Source: Acidimicrobiaceae bacterium (GTDB lineage: Bacteria > Actinomycetota > Acidimicrobiia > Acidimicrobiales > Bog-793). Taken from it: a stretch of DNA of 12,699 bases. Below, piece by piece: positions 1 to 7,292 of the stretch. The position numbers and the translations under genes are program-made. How positions within the stretch are numbered: the stretch's first letter is position 1; every line of letters begins with the position of its first letter. A model generated the notes under the pieces. That model did no database searches and had not been told where the DNA came from. It saw nothing but the letters and a program-made list of their open reading frames with translations. The stretch spans positions 30,382 to 43,080 of the forward strand of contig PMZN01000158.1 of the NCBI GenBank assembly GCA_003170375.1, written 5' to 3'.

Positions 1-512
1 GACTCGGTCGACGCGAGGATCGCGTCGGTGCGCTCGACGACGTCGTCAGGAGGCAAGCCCCCGGCGCTCTGGCCGAGGTCCATCGAACCACGGGAAAGGT
101 GGAGTCGAACGCCAACGGTTCGTCCTGCCGACGCGATGGCGTCGAAGACCGAGTCGTCGCCGTGCGGCACGATGTAGTGGTGGTCGGCGACCGTCGTCGC
201 CCCGCTCAACGCCAGCTCGGCCAGGCCGACCGTTGCCGCTACGCCAACGTCCTCGACAGAAATACGCGCCCAGACCGGGTAGAGCTCCTGGAGCCACGTG
301 AACAGGTCGCAGCTGGTGGCACGACCGCGAGTCAGCCACTGGTACAGGTGGTGGTGGGTATTGACAAGGCCAGCTGTGACGATGCCTCCGTCACAGGCGA
401 TCACCTCATCACCCGACCTCGGGGCGATAGCGCCGATCTCGGTGATCACTCCGCCTTCGACAGCTATGTCACCAGGCCAGCGCGCCCCTCGCAGAACCTT
501 CCGTGTGGTCAC
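1..512 (-). CDS. 8-oxoguanine deaminase-like amidohydrolase (partial, 3' end outside window)
   Basis: Metal-dependent hydrolytic deaminase of the amidohydrolase superfamily (SsnA/TrzF/AtzB-like branch). About 170 N-terminal residues are visible; the C-terminal barrel lies beyond position 1. Residues 1-45 form the small beta-sandwich lead-in, followed by GLVNTHHHLYQ, whose H53-x-H55 pair is the first metal-binding motif at the end of barrel strand 1. The later stretch SRGSMDLGQSAGGLPPDDVV closely recalls the loop of 8-oxoguanine deaminases and hydroxyatrazine-type aminohydrolases, so a purine or triazine-like amino-heterocycle is the likely substrate; cytosine or guanine deaminase is less likely. 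The remaining metal ligands (His, His, Asp) would lie outside the window. The GTG start at 512 has no Shine-Dalgarno sequence. A TTGACA / 18 bp / TACTAC promoter sits only 5 nt upstream, so translation is probably leaderless. The gene is divergent from the PLP enzyme at 651. Confidence 0.85.
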   Translation of the reverse strand, partial: MTTRKVLRGARWPGDIAVEGGVITEIGAIAPRSGDEVIACDGGIVTAGLVNTHHHLYQWLTRGRATSCDLFTWLQELYPVWARISVEDVGVAATVGLAELALSGATTVADHHYIVPHGDDSVFDAIASAGRTVGVRLHLSRGSMDLGQSAGGLPPDDVVERTDAILASTE

Positions 513-517
513 GCCAT

Positions 518-547
518 GTAGTACCGTGCGCCGCGACGAGCTGTCAA
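518..547 (-). promoter_or_regulatory. Promoter of the amidohydrolase gene, leaderless type
   Basis: Read on the minus strand, a perfect -35 TTGACA (547-542) is followed by an 18-bp spacer and TACTAC (523-518) as -10. Transcription would start about 6-7 nt further, at the GTG codon (512). The missing Shine-Dalgarno sequence agrees with this. The -10 lacks the final T of the consensus, so the box is imperfect. Confidence 0.5.
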
Positions 548-557
548 CCGGCGGACA
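542..557. promoter_or_regulatory. Palindrome spanning both divergent -35 boxes, candidate operator
   Basis: TGTCAACCGGCGGACA reads as TGTC-NN-CCGG-NN-GACA, a 16-bp interrupted palindrome whose arms contain parts of the -35 boxes of both divergent promoters. A dimeric regulator bound here would block both genes. Opposed -35 boxes create some of this symmetry by themselves; the central CCGG does not follow from that. Confidence 0.3.
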
Positions 558-580
558 AGGCTCTGACTTGGCCGTATCTT
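552..580 (+). promoter_or_regulatory. Promoter of the PLP enzyme gene
   Basis: CGGACA (552-557, four of six matches to TTGACA), a 17-bp spacer, and TATCTT (575-580) as -10. The expected transcript start is near 587, giving a leader of about 64 nt before the GTG at 651. It lies back to back with the amidohydrolase promoter; the two -35 boxes are separated by only 4 bp. Confidence 0.4.
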
Positions 581-616
581 CCCAGCCACTTCACGCGAGG
601 CCAAATGCAGGCCGCT

Positions 617-630
617 TGCCGGAACCGGCA
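617..630. promoter_or_regulatory. Perfect 14-bp palindrome in the PLP-enzyme leader, candidate operator
   Basis: TGCCGGAACCGGCA is a perfect inverted repeat (6 + 2 + 6). It lies about 30 nt downstream of the predicted transcript start and just before the Shine-Dalgarno GGGGAGA at 636-642. As DNA it resembles a binding site for a dimeric repressor. As RNA it could only form a short four-base-pair hairpin, so DNA binding is the better reading. No regulator gene is in the window. Confidence 0.35.
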
Positions 631-650
631 TGAGCGGGGAGAATCGTGCG

Positions 651-2144
<1,494 letters not shown>

Positions 2145-2184
2145 AGCTACCGGGCCAGTCGCGGGTCCTCAGGGCCCGAGGCGT

Positions 2185-2210
2185 CCCGTCGTGCCGGCCT
2201 GAGTGACGGG
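2185..2210 (+). terminator. Possible weak terminator hairpin after the PLP enzyme
   Basis: CCCGTC (2185-2190) and GACGGG (2205-2210) can pair across a 14-nt loop, extendable by a G-U pair, about 40 nt after the stop at 2144. No T-run follows. The stem is short for such GC-rich DNA, so this may be chance. Confidence 0.3.
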
Positions 2211-2289
2211 CATCCCCCATCTCGCGCGCGCTCTCCGGTACGTTCGCACGAGTGAACCGAGTTCTCCGCAGCCCCCAAAAGAGTGAGAA

Positions 2290-3492
2290 ATGAGCCAGGG
2301 AAACGCTCGGCACCGCCGAAGCAGCGGGCGGGGCGGCGGAGGCTCCGGTTTTCGGCGATGGGTCGGGGGGCTGGGACCTAGACAGCGCATCGGTCTCCTC
2401 GCCGGCGCGGCCGTGGTCGTCGCGGCCGTCGCGGCCGTGCTCGTAGTCGTCTTGGCGGGCGGGAGCCCGAAGGGGGCCTCGACGTCCTCGTCCACCACGA
2501 CGACCTCCGGCTCCGGTTCCACAAGTACCCAGACATCGACGACCCGGCCGCACCCTGTGGTGTCGTCGAAGATCTGCCCGCTCACGGGCCGGGCGGCGCC
2601 CGGTGACACGGCGCCGCAGCACCCGGCACTTGCCGTGAAGATCGGCAACGACCCGGCCTCTCGCCCGCAAAGTGGCCTCGACCAGGCAGACATCGTCTAC
2701 GAGGAGATGGCAGAAGGCGGGATCACCCGGTACATGGCCGTCTACCAGTGCCAGAGCGCACCGCAGATCGGGCCAATCCGCTCGGTGCGCTGGGACGACT
2801 GGCACATCCTTGAGCAGTACGGGCACGCCATCCTTGCCTACAGCGGTGGAATCACGCCGTGGACAATTGACGCTGCGTCGCTCCCGTGGATCTACAACGC
2901 CAACGGCAGCAATTATCCCACGGCCAACGCTTTTTATCGCTACAGCTCCTCCACACGGCCGGCGAGCCTGGGTGCGCCGTACAACTACTACAGCTCAACC
3001 TCGGCGCTTTGGAAGCTGTTTCCCGGCAGCAAGTCCCTTCCACCAGTGATGTTCCAGTTCTCGACAAAAGTCCCGACCGGCGCAACCCACGTCGTGTCCG
3101 CGTCGATCCCGTTCTCGGGTGCCTCACCGGTCGTCTGGCAGTGGAATCAGGCGGACAGGCAGTGGTTGCGCTTCTACAACACCCAACCGGATGTCGATCC
3201 CGCCGGGCATCAACTGCATGCCACGAACGTCGTCATCCAAATGGTGATCACCCAGAAAGGGCCGTACAACGAAAGCGGCCCGGACAGCCAGGACGTCGAG
3301 AGCATCACGACCGGAACTGGCACCGCCTATGTGTTGCGCCACGGCGTCATGTTGAAGGGGACCTGGAGTCGCCCCACCGGTTTGAACATCACGAGGTTCT
3401 CGCTCCCGAACGGGAAGCCGATCACCCTCGAGCCTGGCACGACGTGGGTCGAGGTGGTCCCCGACTCAGTTGCAGTCAGCTTCACGAAGTGA
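2290..3492 (+). CDS. DUF3048 domain protein (YerB-like), membrane-anchored, extracytoplasmic
   Basis: The protein has 400 residues. An Arg/Gly-rich cytoplasmic head (1-33) precedes one hydrophobic helix (about 34-57). A Ser/Thr-rich linker (about 61-92) follows, then the two-part DUF3048 domain from CPLTG at 96 to the end. Hallmarks are ALAVKIGNDPASRPQSGLDQ, then DIVYEEMAEGGITRYMAVYQ and IGPIRSVRWDD, with the C-terminal half around NVVIQMV and VEVVPDSVAVSF. The topology places the domain outside the membrane. The family is widespread in Gram-positive bacteria; B. subtilis YerB is a lipoprotein of unsettled function, and here a transmembrane anchor replaces the lipid anchor. No function is assigned beyond cell-surface location. 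A purine-rich AAAAGAGTGAGAA precedes the ATG. It converges on gabT with 47 bp between stops. Confidence 0.88.
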   Translation: MSQGNARHRRSSGRGGGGSGFRRWVGGLGPRQRIGLLAGAAVVVAAVAAVLVVVLAGGSPKGASTSSSTTTTSGSGSTSTQTSTTRPHPVVSSKICPLTGRAAPGDTAPQHPALAVKIGNDPASRPQSGLDQADIVYEEMAEGGITRYMAVYQCQSAPQIGPIRSVRWDDWHILEQYGHAILAYSGGITPWTIDAASLPWIYNANGSNYPTANAFYRYSSSTRPASLGAPYNYYSSTSALWKLFPGSKSLPPVMFQFSTKVPTGATHVVSASIPFSGASPVVWQWNQADRQWLRFYNTQPDVDPAGHQLHATNVVIQMVITQKGPYNESGPDSQDVESITTGTGTAYVLRHGVMLKGTWSRPTGLNITRFSLPNGKPITLEPGTTWVEVVPDSVAVSFTK

Positions 3493-3529
3493 AGCACGCG
3501 CCGTCGCTCTAGCCCGACAGCCTGGCCGG

Positions 3530-3558
3530 GGCGGTCCGGTCAGAGTGCCCGGACCGCC
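3530..3558 (-). terminator. Terminator hairpin at the gabT / DUF3048 convergent junction
   Basis: GGCGGTCCGG (3530-3539) and CCGGACCGCC (3549-3558) form a perfect 10-bp stem around a 9-nt loop. For gabT the first arm is coded by the last codons (K-A-V-R), the stop codon sits in the loop, and the second arm follows at once. The gene from the other side runs into the same symmetric stem, so it could stop both transcripts. There is no T-run, as is common in high-GC actinobacteria. Confidence 0.65.
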
Positions 3559-4889
3559 TTCTCGAGAACCGAGAGCCCCTCGTTCAAGAGATCATCTGAG
3601 ATCACGAGCGGCGGAAGGATGCGCACGACGTTGTCGTAGGTGCCGGCCTTCAACAAGATGACGCCCTCGGCGTGGCACGCGGCGAGAACCCTGGAAGTCG
3701 CGGCGGGATCGGGCTCCTTCGTCTGCGGGTTGGTGACGAACTCGAGCGCGGCCATGGCCCCGATGACACGGACGTCACCGACAGCCGGCACCTCCTCGGC
3801 AAGATTCCCGAGCCGAGCCTTGAAGATCTCGCCGATCTCCTGCGCGCGACCCACAAGGCCGCGGGACTCGATCTCCGACAGCGCCCCAAGGGCCGCGGCA
3901 CACGACACGGGGTTGCCACCGAAGGTGGAGCCCAGCCCGCCGGGATGAATGGCGTCCATGATGTCGGCTCTCCCTGTGACGCCACCGATCGGAAGCCCGC
4001 CGCCAAGGCCCTTGGCTGTCGTGAGCAGGTCAGGGACGACCCCGAAGTGCTCGCACGAGAACATCTTGCCGGTCCTGGCCATGCCGGCTTGCACTTCGTC
4101 TGCGACAAAGACGATCCCGTGTTCCTTGCAGTAGTCCGCCAACCGCGGAAGGAAGCCCTCCCCGGGAATGATGACGCCGCCCTCACCCTGCACGGGTTCC
4201 ACGAGCAGGCAAGCGATCCGATTCCCGCCGATCTGGTTGTCCATCGAGGCGATCGCCAGATCCGCACACACCTCACCGCAGCGCTCGGGCGGCGCCCCAC
4301 CGGCACAGCGGTAGGGGTAGCTGAATGGCTCGCGGTAGATCTCAGGAGCAAACGGCCCGAAGCCCGACTTGTAGGGCATTGCCTTGGCGGTGAGCGACAT
4401 GGTGAGCAGAGTCCGGCCGTGGAAGGCGTGGTCGAACACGACGACTGCCTGACGGCCGGTGAATGATCTGGCAATCTTCACGGCGTTCTCGATTGCCTCG
4501 GCACCCGAGTTGACAAAGAGGCTTCGTTTCTCCTCCGTGCCCGGAGCGAGCGCGTTGAGGCGCTCCGCGAGTGCGATGTACCCCTCGAAGCCGGTCACCT
4601 GGAAACAGGTGTGAGTGAAACGCTGCACCTGCTCGGTGACGGCTTCTACGACCAAGGGAGCACTTGACCCGACGTTCAGCACCGCGATCCCGGCACCGAG
4701 GTCGATGAACGAGTTACCGTCGACGTCGACCACGATGCCGCCGTAGGCACGCTCGGCGAAGATCGGCATCGTGGCTCCCACGCCCGCTGGGACCGATGCC
4801 CTCCTTCGTGCGGCGAGCTCCAGCGACCGGGGCCCGGGGATGGAGGTCCGGACCTCGCGCACCTGGGGGATCTCAGCGGATTCCAACAC
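3540..4889 (-). CDS. gabT: 4-aminobutyrate aminotransferase (class III, PLP-dependent)
   Basis: It transfers the amino group of GABA to 2-oxoglutarate, giving succinate semialdehyde and glutamate, in the cytoplasm (GABA shunt). The protein has 449 residues, the usual actinobacterial GabT length. The N-terminus carries IPGPRSLELAARRRASVPAG, typical of the family, then GGIVVDVDGNSFIDLGAGIA. NSGAEAIENAVKIAR and HAFHGRT are PLP-contacting segments; VADEVQAGMARTGK holds the cofactor-ring Asp. Lys293 in LLTTAKGLGGGLPIGG is the Schiff-base lysine, and GSTFGGNPVSCAAALG closes the phosphate site. The frame stays open to 5312, but upstream of 4889 the residues are not GabT-like. The GTG at 4889 has AGGTGG five nt before it and gives the right length; in-frame GTGs at 4895 and 4898 are alternatives. 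No succinate-semialdehyde dehydrogenase is in the window. A related omega-aminotransferase (for example 5-aminovalerate) cannot be excluded. Confidence 0.92.
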   Translation of the reverse strand: MLESAEIPQVREVRTSIPGPRSLELAARRRASVPAGVGATMPIFAERAYGGIVVDVDGNSFIDLGAGIAVLNVGSSAPLVVEAVTEQVQRFTHTCFQVTGFEGYIALAERLNALAPGTEEKRSLFVNSGAEAIENAVKIARSFTGRQAVVVFDHAFHGRTLLTMSLTAKAMPYKSGFGPFAPEIYREPFSYPYRCAGGAPPERCGEVCADLAIASMDNQIGGNRIACLLVEPVQGEGGVIIPGEGFLPRLADYCKEHGIVFVADEVQAGMARTGKMFSCEHFGVVPDLLTTAKGLGGGLPIGGVTGRADIMDAIHPGGLGSTFGGNPVSCAAALGALSEIESRGLVGRAQEIGEIFKARLGNLAEEVPAVGDVRVIGAMAALEFVTNPQTKEPDPAATSRVLAACHAEGVILLKAGTYDNVVRILPPLVISDDLLNEGLSVLEKAVRAL

Positions 4890-5099
4890 GATCACCACCT
4901 GCCGTTCGGGCGAGCACGCCGCCTTGCGCGCAGCCTCGCTCGCGTGGATTCGATCGCGACGGAGCTTAGTAGCGAGATCGGCGCCATTTCCCTGCCCCGT
5001 CGACCGAGACCGCTGAGCTGCCGCCGGCTTGCGGCACCTCAACGCGTTCGGCACATCGTCGGCGACAACGTGATCACGTTCTTGGCCCTGCCCCCCCGA

Positions 5100-5105
5100 T
5101 ATGCT
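5100..5105 (+). promoter_or_regulatory. -10 box of uppP, leaderless type
   Basis: TATGCT lies exactly 6 nt before the GTG at 5112, so transcription would start at or next to the first codon. No convincing -35 is seen at 16-18 bp spacing. The rest of the 222-bp gap between gabT and uppP (4890-5111) shows no gene or strong repeat. Confidence 0.45.
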
Positions 5106-5111
5106 CCGGCC

Positions 5112-6065
5112 GTGCTGATCACGAGCGCTCATCACTTCGCGCACATCATGCTGGTAGCCCGATCGGGCGGTCTTGGCCACGCGGCGGCTCAACAGAGCAA
5201 GATCACCTTCTTCCAGGCGGTGGTGCTCGGGGTACTTCAGGGCGTGAGCGAGCTCTTCCCCGTCTCGAGCCTGGGCCACGCCGTCGTCTTCCCGGCCCTT
5301 TTCAACTGGCACAACCTGGTCGCGTCAGAGAGCAAGCCCGAGTCGTTCTGGCTCGCCTTCGTCGTCGCTCTTCACGTGGGTACAGCGCTCGCTCTCGTCG
5401 CGTTCTTCTGGAGGGATTGGAAGGCGATTGTCGGCGGCTTGGTTCACTCCACTCTCACCCGGACAGTCACGACTCCGACCGAACGGCTCGGCTGGCTCCT
5501 CGTGGTCGCGACGATCCCCGCTGGGATCACCGGTCTCATTCTCGAGCACGAGCTCCGGGTGCTGTTCTCCAAGCCACTCGCAGCCTCGATCTTCCTCGTG
5601 GTCAACGGATTCATCCTCTTCGGGGGAGAAGTTGCCCGACGTCGCGCCGAGATCCGGGAGCGGCGCGGCCATTTGCCGCCACGGGAATTGAAGACGCTCG
5701 AGTTCAAGGAAGCCGGCGTGATCGGAACGGCGCAGGTTCTGGCATTGCTCGCGGGCATCAGCCGCTCTGGGATAACGATGGTGGCCGGGCTGACCCGGGG
5801 GTTGGACTACAAGGATGCGGCCCGGTTCTCGTTCCTGCTCGCAACGCCGGTGATCCTGCTTGCGGGGCTCTACAAGATCCCCGACCTGATGGGGACGCTA
5901 GGAAACGGCGTTCGCGGTCAGGCACTCGTCGGCGCCTTGTGCGCCTTCGCCGGTGCCTTGATCTCGGTCCGGTTCTTGACGCGGTACTTCAGGACTCGAA
6001 CCCTCTGGCCCTTCGGCCTGTACTGCCTCGCGATGGGCACCTTCTGCGTCGTCCGCTTCGCCTGA
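5112..6065 (+). CDS. uppP: Undecaprenyl-diphosphatase (UppP/BacA family)
   Basis: This integral membrane enzyme removes one phosphate from undecaprenyl diphosphate, recycling the lipid carrier of peptidoglycan synthesis; overproduction in other bacteria gives bacitracin resistance. The protein has 317 residues. A polar lead of about 30 residues precedes the family core. Motif 1, FQAVVLGVLQGVSELFPVSSLGH (about 34-56), carries the conserved Glu47, Ser53 and His56. Motif 2, GISRSGITMVAGL, begins at 215 and carries Arg218. Alternating hydrophobic helices continue to the C-terminus. The usual SS[ST]GH is SSLGH here (Leu54). The GTG at 5112 is chosen for the -10 box 6 nt upstream; ATG 5148 is a shorter alternative without a ribosome site, and ATG 4944 would add a non-conserved extension. 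It is followed after 21 bp by the peroxidase gene. Confidence 0.9.
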   Translation: MLITSAHHFAHIMLVARSGGLGHAAAQQSKITFFQAVVLGVLQGVSELFPVSSLGHAVVFPALFNWHNLVASESKPESFWLAFVVALHVGTALALVAFFWRDWKAIVGGLVHSTLTRTVTTPTERLGWLLVVATIPAGITGLILEHELRVLFSKPLAASIFLVVNGFILFGGEVARRRAEIRERRGHLPPRELKTLEFKEAGVIGTAQVLALLAGISRSGITMVAGLTRGLDYKDAARFSFLLATPVILLAGLYKIPDLMGTLGNGVRGQALVGALCAFAGALISVRFLTRYFRTRTLWPFGLYCLAMGTFCVVRFA

Positions 6066-6074
6066 CGGCGGCCG

Positions 6075-6080
6075 TAGTCT
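6075..6080 (+). promoter_or_regulatory. -10 box of the peroxidase gene, leaderless type
   Basis: TAGTCT is followed by exactly 6 nt and then the GTG at 6087, the same geometry as uppP. It lies in the 21-bp gap after the uppP stop, so the peroxidase could have its own leaderless transcript as well as read-through. No clear -35 is visible. Confidence 0.35.
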
Positions 6081-6086
6081 GGCGAG

Positions 6087-6575
6087 GTGGCCATCTACGA
6101 CACCCCCATGCATTCCTTGCAAGGCGAGCCGCTTGACCTGCGCCGCTTCGAGGACAAGGCGCTCCTCATCGTCAACGTGGCGTCGCGCTGCGGGCTCACC
6201 CCCCAGTACTCCGGTCTCGAGAGCCTGCAGGAGCAGTACGCCGACCGCGGTTTCACCGTGCTCGGGGTTCCCTGCAACCAGTTCGGGGGCCAAGAACCCG
6301 GGTCGGCCGAAGAGATCGAGGCTTTCTGTTCCACAACGTACGGCGTGAGCTTTCCCATGACTGAAAAGCTCGAGGTGAACGGATCGGGTCGCCATCGGCT
6401 CTACGCCGCGCTGACCGAGGTCGCCGATGCCGAGGGGAATGCCGGTGACATCCAGTGGAACTTCGAGAAGTTCCTCGTCGCCCCCGGAGGTCAGTCCATC
6501 GTGCGCTTCCGGCCGACGACCGAGCCGAGCGCACCTGAGGTGGCAGCGGCGATCGAGGCCGCGCTGCCGGGCTGA
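6087..6575 (+). CDS. Glutathione peroxidase family thiol peroxidase
   Basis: It reduces hydrogen peroxide and organic hydroperoxides in the cytoplasm. The protein has 162 residues, the normal length for the bacterial BtuE/BsaA type. The peroxidatic Cys35 lies in NVASRCGLTPQY. The rest of the catalytic tetrad is present: Gln69 in PCNQFGGQEPG, and Trp124-Asn125 in IQWNFEKFLV. It has no selenocysteine. Additional Cys63 and Cys81 are available; Cys81 lies in the helix region where thioredoxin-dependent family members keep a resolving cysteine, so thioredoxin may be the true reductant, which would suit actinobacteria that use mycothiol instead of glutathione. The GTG start is set by the family's N-terminus (AIYDTPMHSLQG) and the -10 box before it. 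Tandem with uppP and arfB. Confidence 0.92.
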   Translation: MAIYDTPMHSLQGEPLDLRRFEDKALLIVNVASRCGLTPQYSGLESLQEQYADRGFTVLGVPCNQFGGQEPGSAEEIEAFCSTTYGVSFPMTEKLEVNGSGRHRLYAALTEVADAEGNAGDIQWNFEKFLVAPGGQSIVRFRPTTEPSAPEVAAAIEAALPG

Positions 6576-6635
6576 GCGTTCAGGACCGAACGGCCGACCA
6601 GCGAAGCCATCCCACGCGCTCGAGGAGCTTGACCC

Positions 6636-7061
6636 ATGGTCGATGTGAGCGGTGATCTCGTCGTGACGCGGTGGCTGACGATTCCTGCCGGCGAGCTCCG
6701 GTGGCGATTCTCGGGGAGCGGTGGACCAGGCGGGCAGCACGCGAACACCTCGAACACCAAGGTGATGCTGACCTGGAACATCGAGACGTCCGAGACGCTC
6801 ACCGACTTCCAGCGGACGCGGCTGGTCTCCGAGCTCGGGCCCGTCATACGTATCGTCGCTGTTGACGAGCGCTCGCAGACGCGCAACCGAGACATCGCGC
6901 TCGAACGCCTCCGCGACCGGGTGCGGGCCGCGCTGGCCATCCGTGCCCGCCGGCGGCCGACCGCGCCGACAAAGTCCTCAGTCGCTCGCAGACTCGCAGC
7001 AAAACGCCAGCGATCGGAGCGCAAGACCGAGAGGCGTGGCGACCAAGACACCGAGAACTAG
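6636..7061 (+). CDS. arfB: Alternative ribosome-rescue factor ArfB (YaeJ-type peptidyl-tRNA hydrolase)
   Basis: It releases peptides from ribosomes stalled at the 3' end of broken mRNAs by hydrolysing peptidyl-tRNA in the A site without a stop codon. The protein has 141 residues, matching ArfB and far shorter than RF1/RF2. The catalytic GGQ is at 32-34 in SGSGGPGGQHANTSNTKV. The codon-recognition domains of true release factors are absent. The C-terminal tail after about residue 105 is strongly basic (RARRRPTAPTKSSVARRLAA and more), as needed to enter the empty mRNA channel. GAGGAG (6622-6627) lies 8 nt before the ATG, a good ribosome site, unlike the leaderless genes upstream. Downstream of the peroxidase by 60 bp, possibly co-transcribed. 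Confidence 0.93.
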   Translation: MVDVSGDLVVTRWLTIPAGELRWRFSGSGGPGGQHANTSNTKVMLTWNIETSETLTDFQRTRLVSELGPVIRIVAVDERSQTRNRDIALERLRDRVRAALAIRARRRPTAPTKSSVARRLAAKRQRSERKTERRGDQDTEN

Positions 7062-7074
7062 GCCTCTGAACAGG

Positions 7075-7080
7075 GATAAT
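7075..7080 (+). promoter_or_regulatory. Possible -10 box for the GGDEF-EAL gene
   Basis: GATAAT matches the TATAAT consensus in five of six positions, 13 nt after the arfB stop. Transcription would start near 7087 and yield a leader of about 205 nt before ATG 7293. CCTCT and AGAGG flank the box as short inverted arms. No good -35 is seen. Confidence 0.35.
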
Positions 7081-7086
7081 AGAGGT

Positions 7087-7292
7087 GGCCCAAGCACTGC
7101 ACCGCAAGCGGTGAAAGAGCGATCCGTCACCGGCCCCCAACCTGCAGAATCTCGTCAGGGGGTGCTCGCCAGGACAGATATTCTGGAGTGGCTCCTCGGG
7201 ACATCCGAGGGTTTCGTCTCGTAGCGGATCCAACAATCCTGAGCACGTCGATCACACTTGGTCCGACAGAAAGCGCTGGCGCAATAGGCATC
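7087..7292 (+). promoter_or_regulatory. Structured 5' leader with alternative hairpins before the c-di-GMP gene (candidate)
   Basis: CGGTG at 7109-7113 can pair with CACCG at 7100-7104 (4-nt loop) or, as CGGTGA, with TCACCG at 7127-7132; the two stems exclude each other. Further possible stems are CCCCC/GGGGG (7134-7138 with 7158-7162), CCAG/CTGG (7169-7172 with 7183-7186), and CCTCGG/CCGAGG (7194-7199 with 7205-7210, 5-nt loop) followed by GTTTCGTCTCG. This layout could act as an attenuator or riboswitch. I see no conserved core of the known c-di-GMP classes. GC-rich DNA gives short stems by chance. Confidence 0.3.

Noticed and set aside
4944..5111. ATG 4944 as the uppP start
   Set aside because: It adds 56 residues, basic and Pro-rich in part, with no family match, and bypasses the -10 box at 5100-5105 that points to GTG 5112.
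4890..5312. Open extension of gabT upstream to 5312
   Set aside because: Residues upstream of 4889 do not resemble GabT, overlap uppP on the other strand, and would make the protein about 140 residues too long. GTG 4889 has a ribosome site and gives normal length.
6577..6592. CGTTC/GAACG hairpin just after the peroxidase stop
   Set aside because: Only five base pairs, no T-run, and arfB follows closely in the same direction; too weak to call a terminator.
7188..7292. GTG 7188 as the start of the GGDEF-EAL gene
   Set aside because: Third-position G/C falls to about 51% in this stretch against about 71% just after ATG 7293, and it holds a strong hairpin. Kept as a less likely alternative.
7087..7292. 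Known c-di-GMP riboswitch (GEMM-I or II)
   Set aside because: I could not find the conserved core segments of either class; only generic hairpins are seen.
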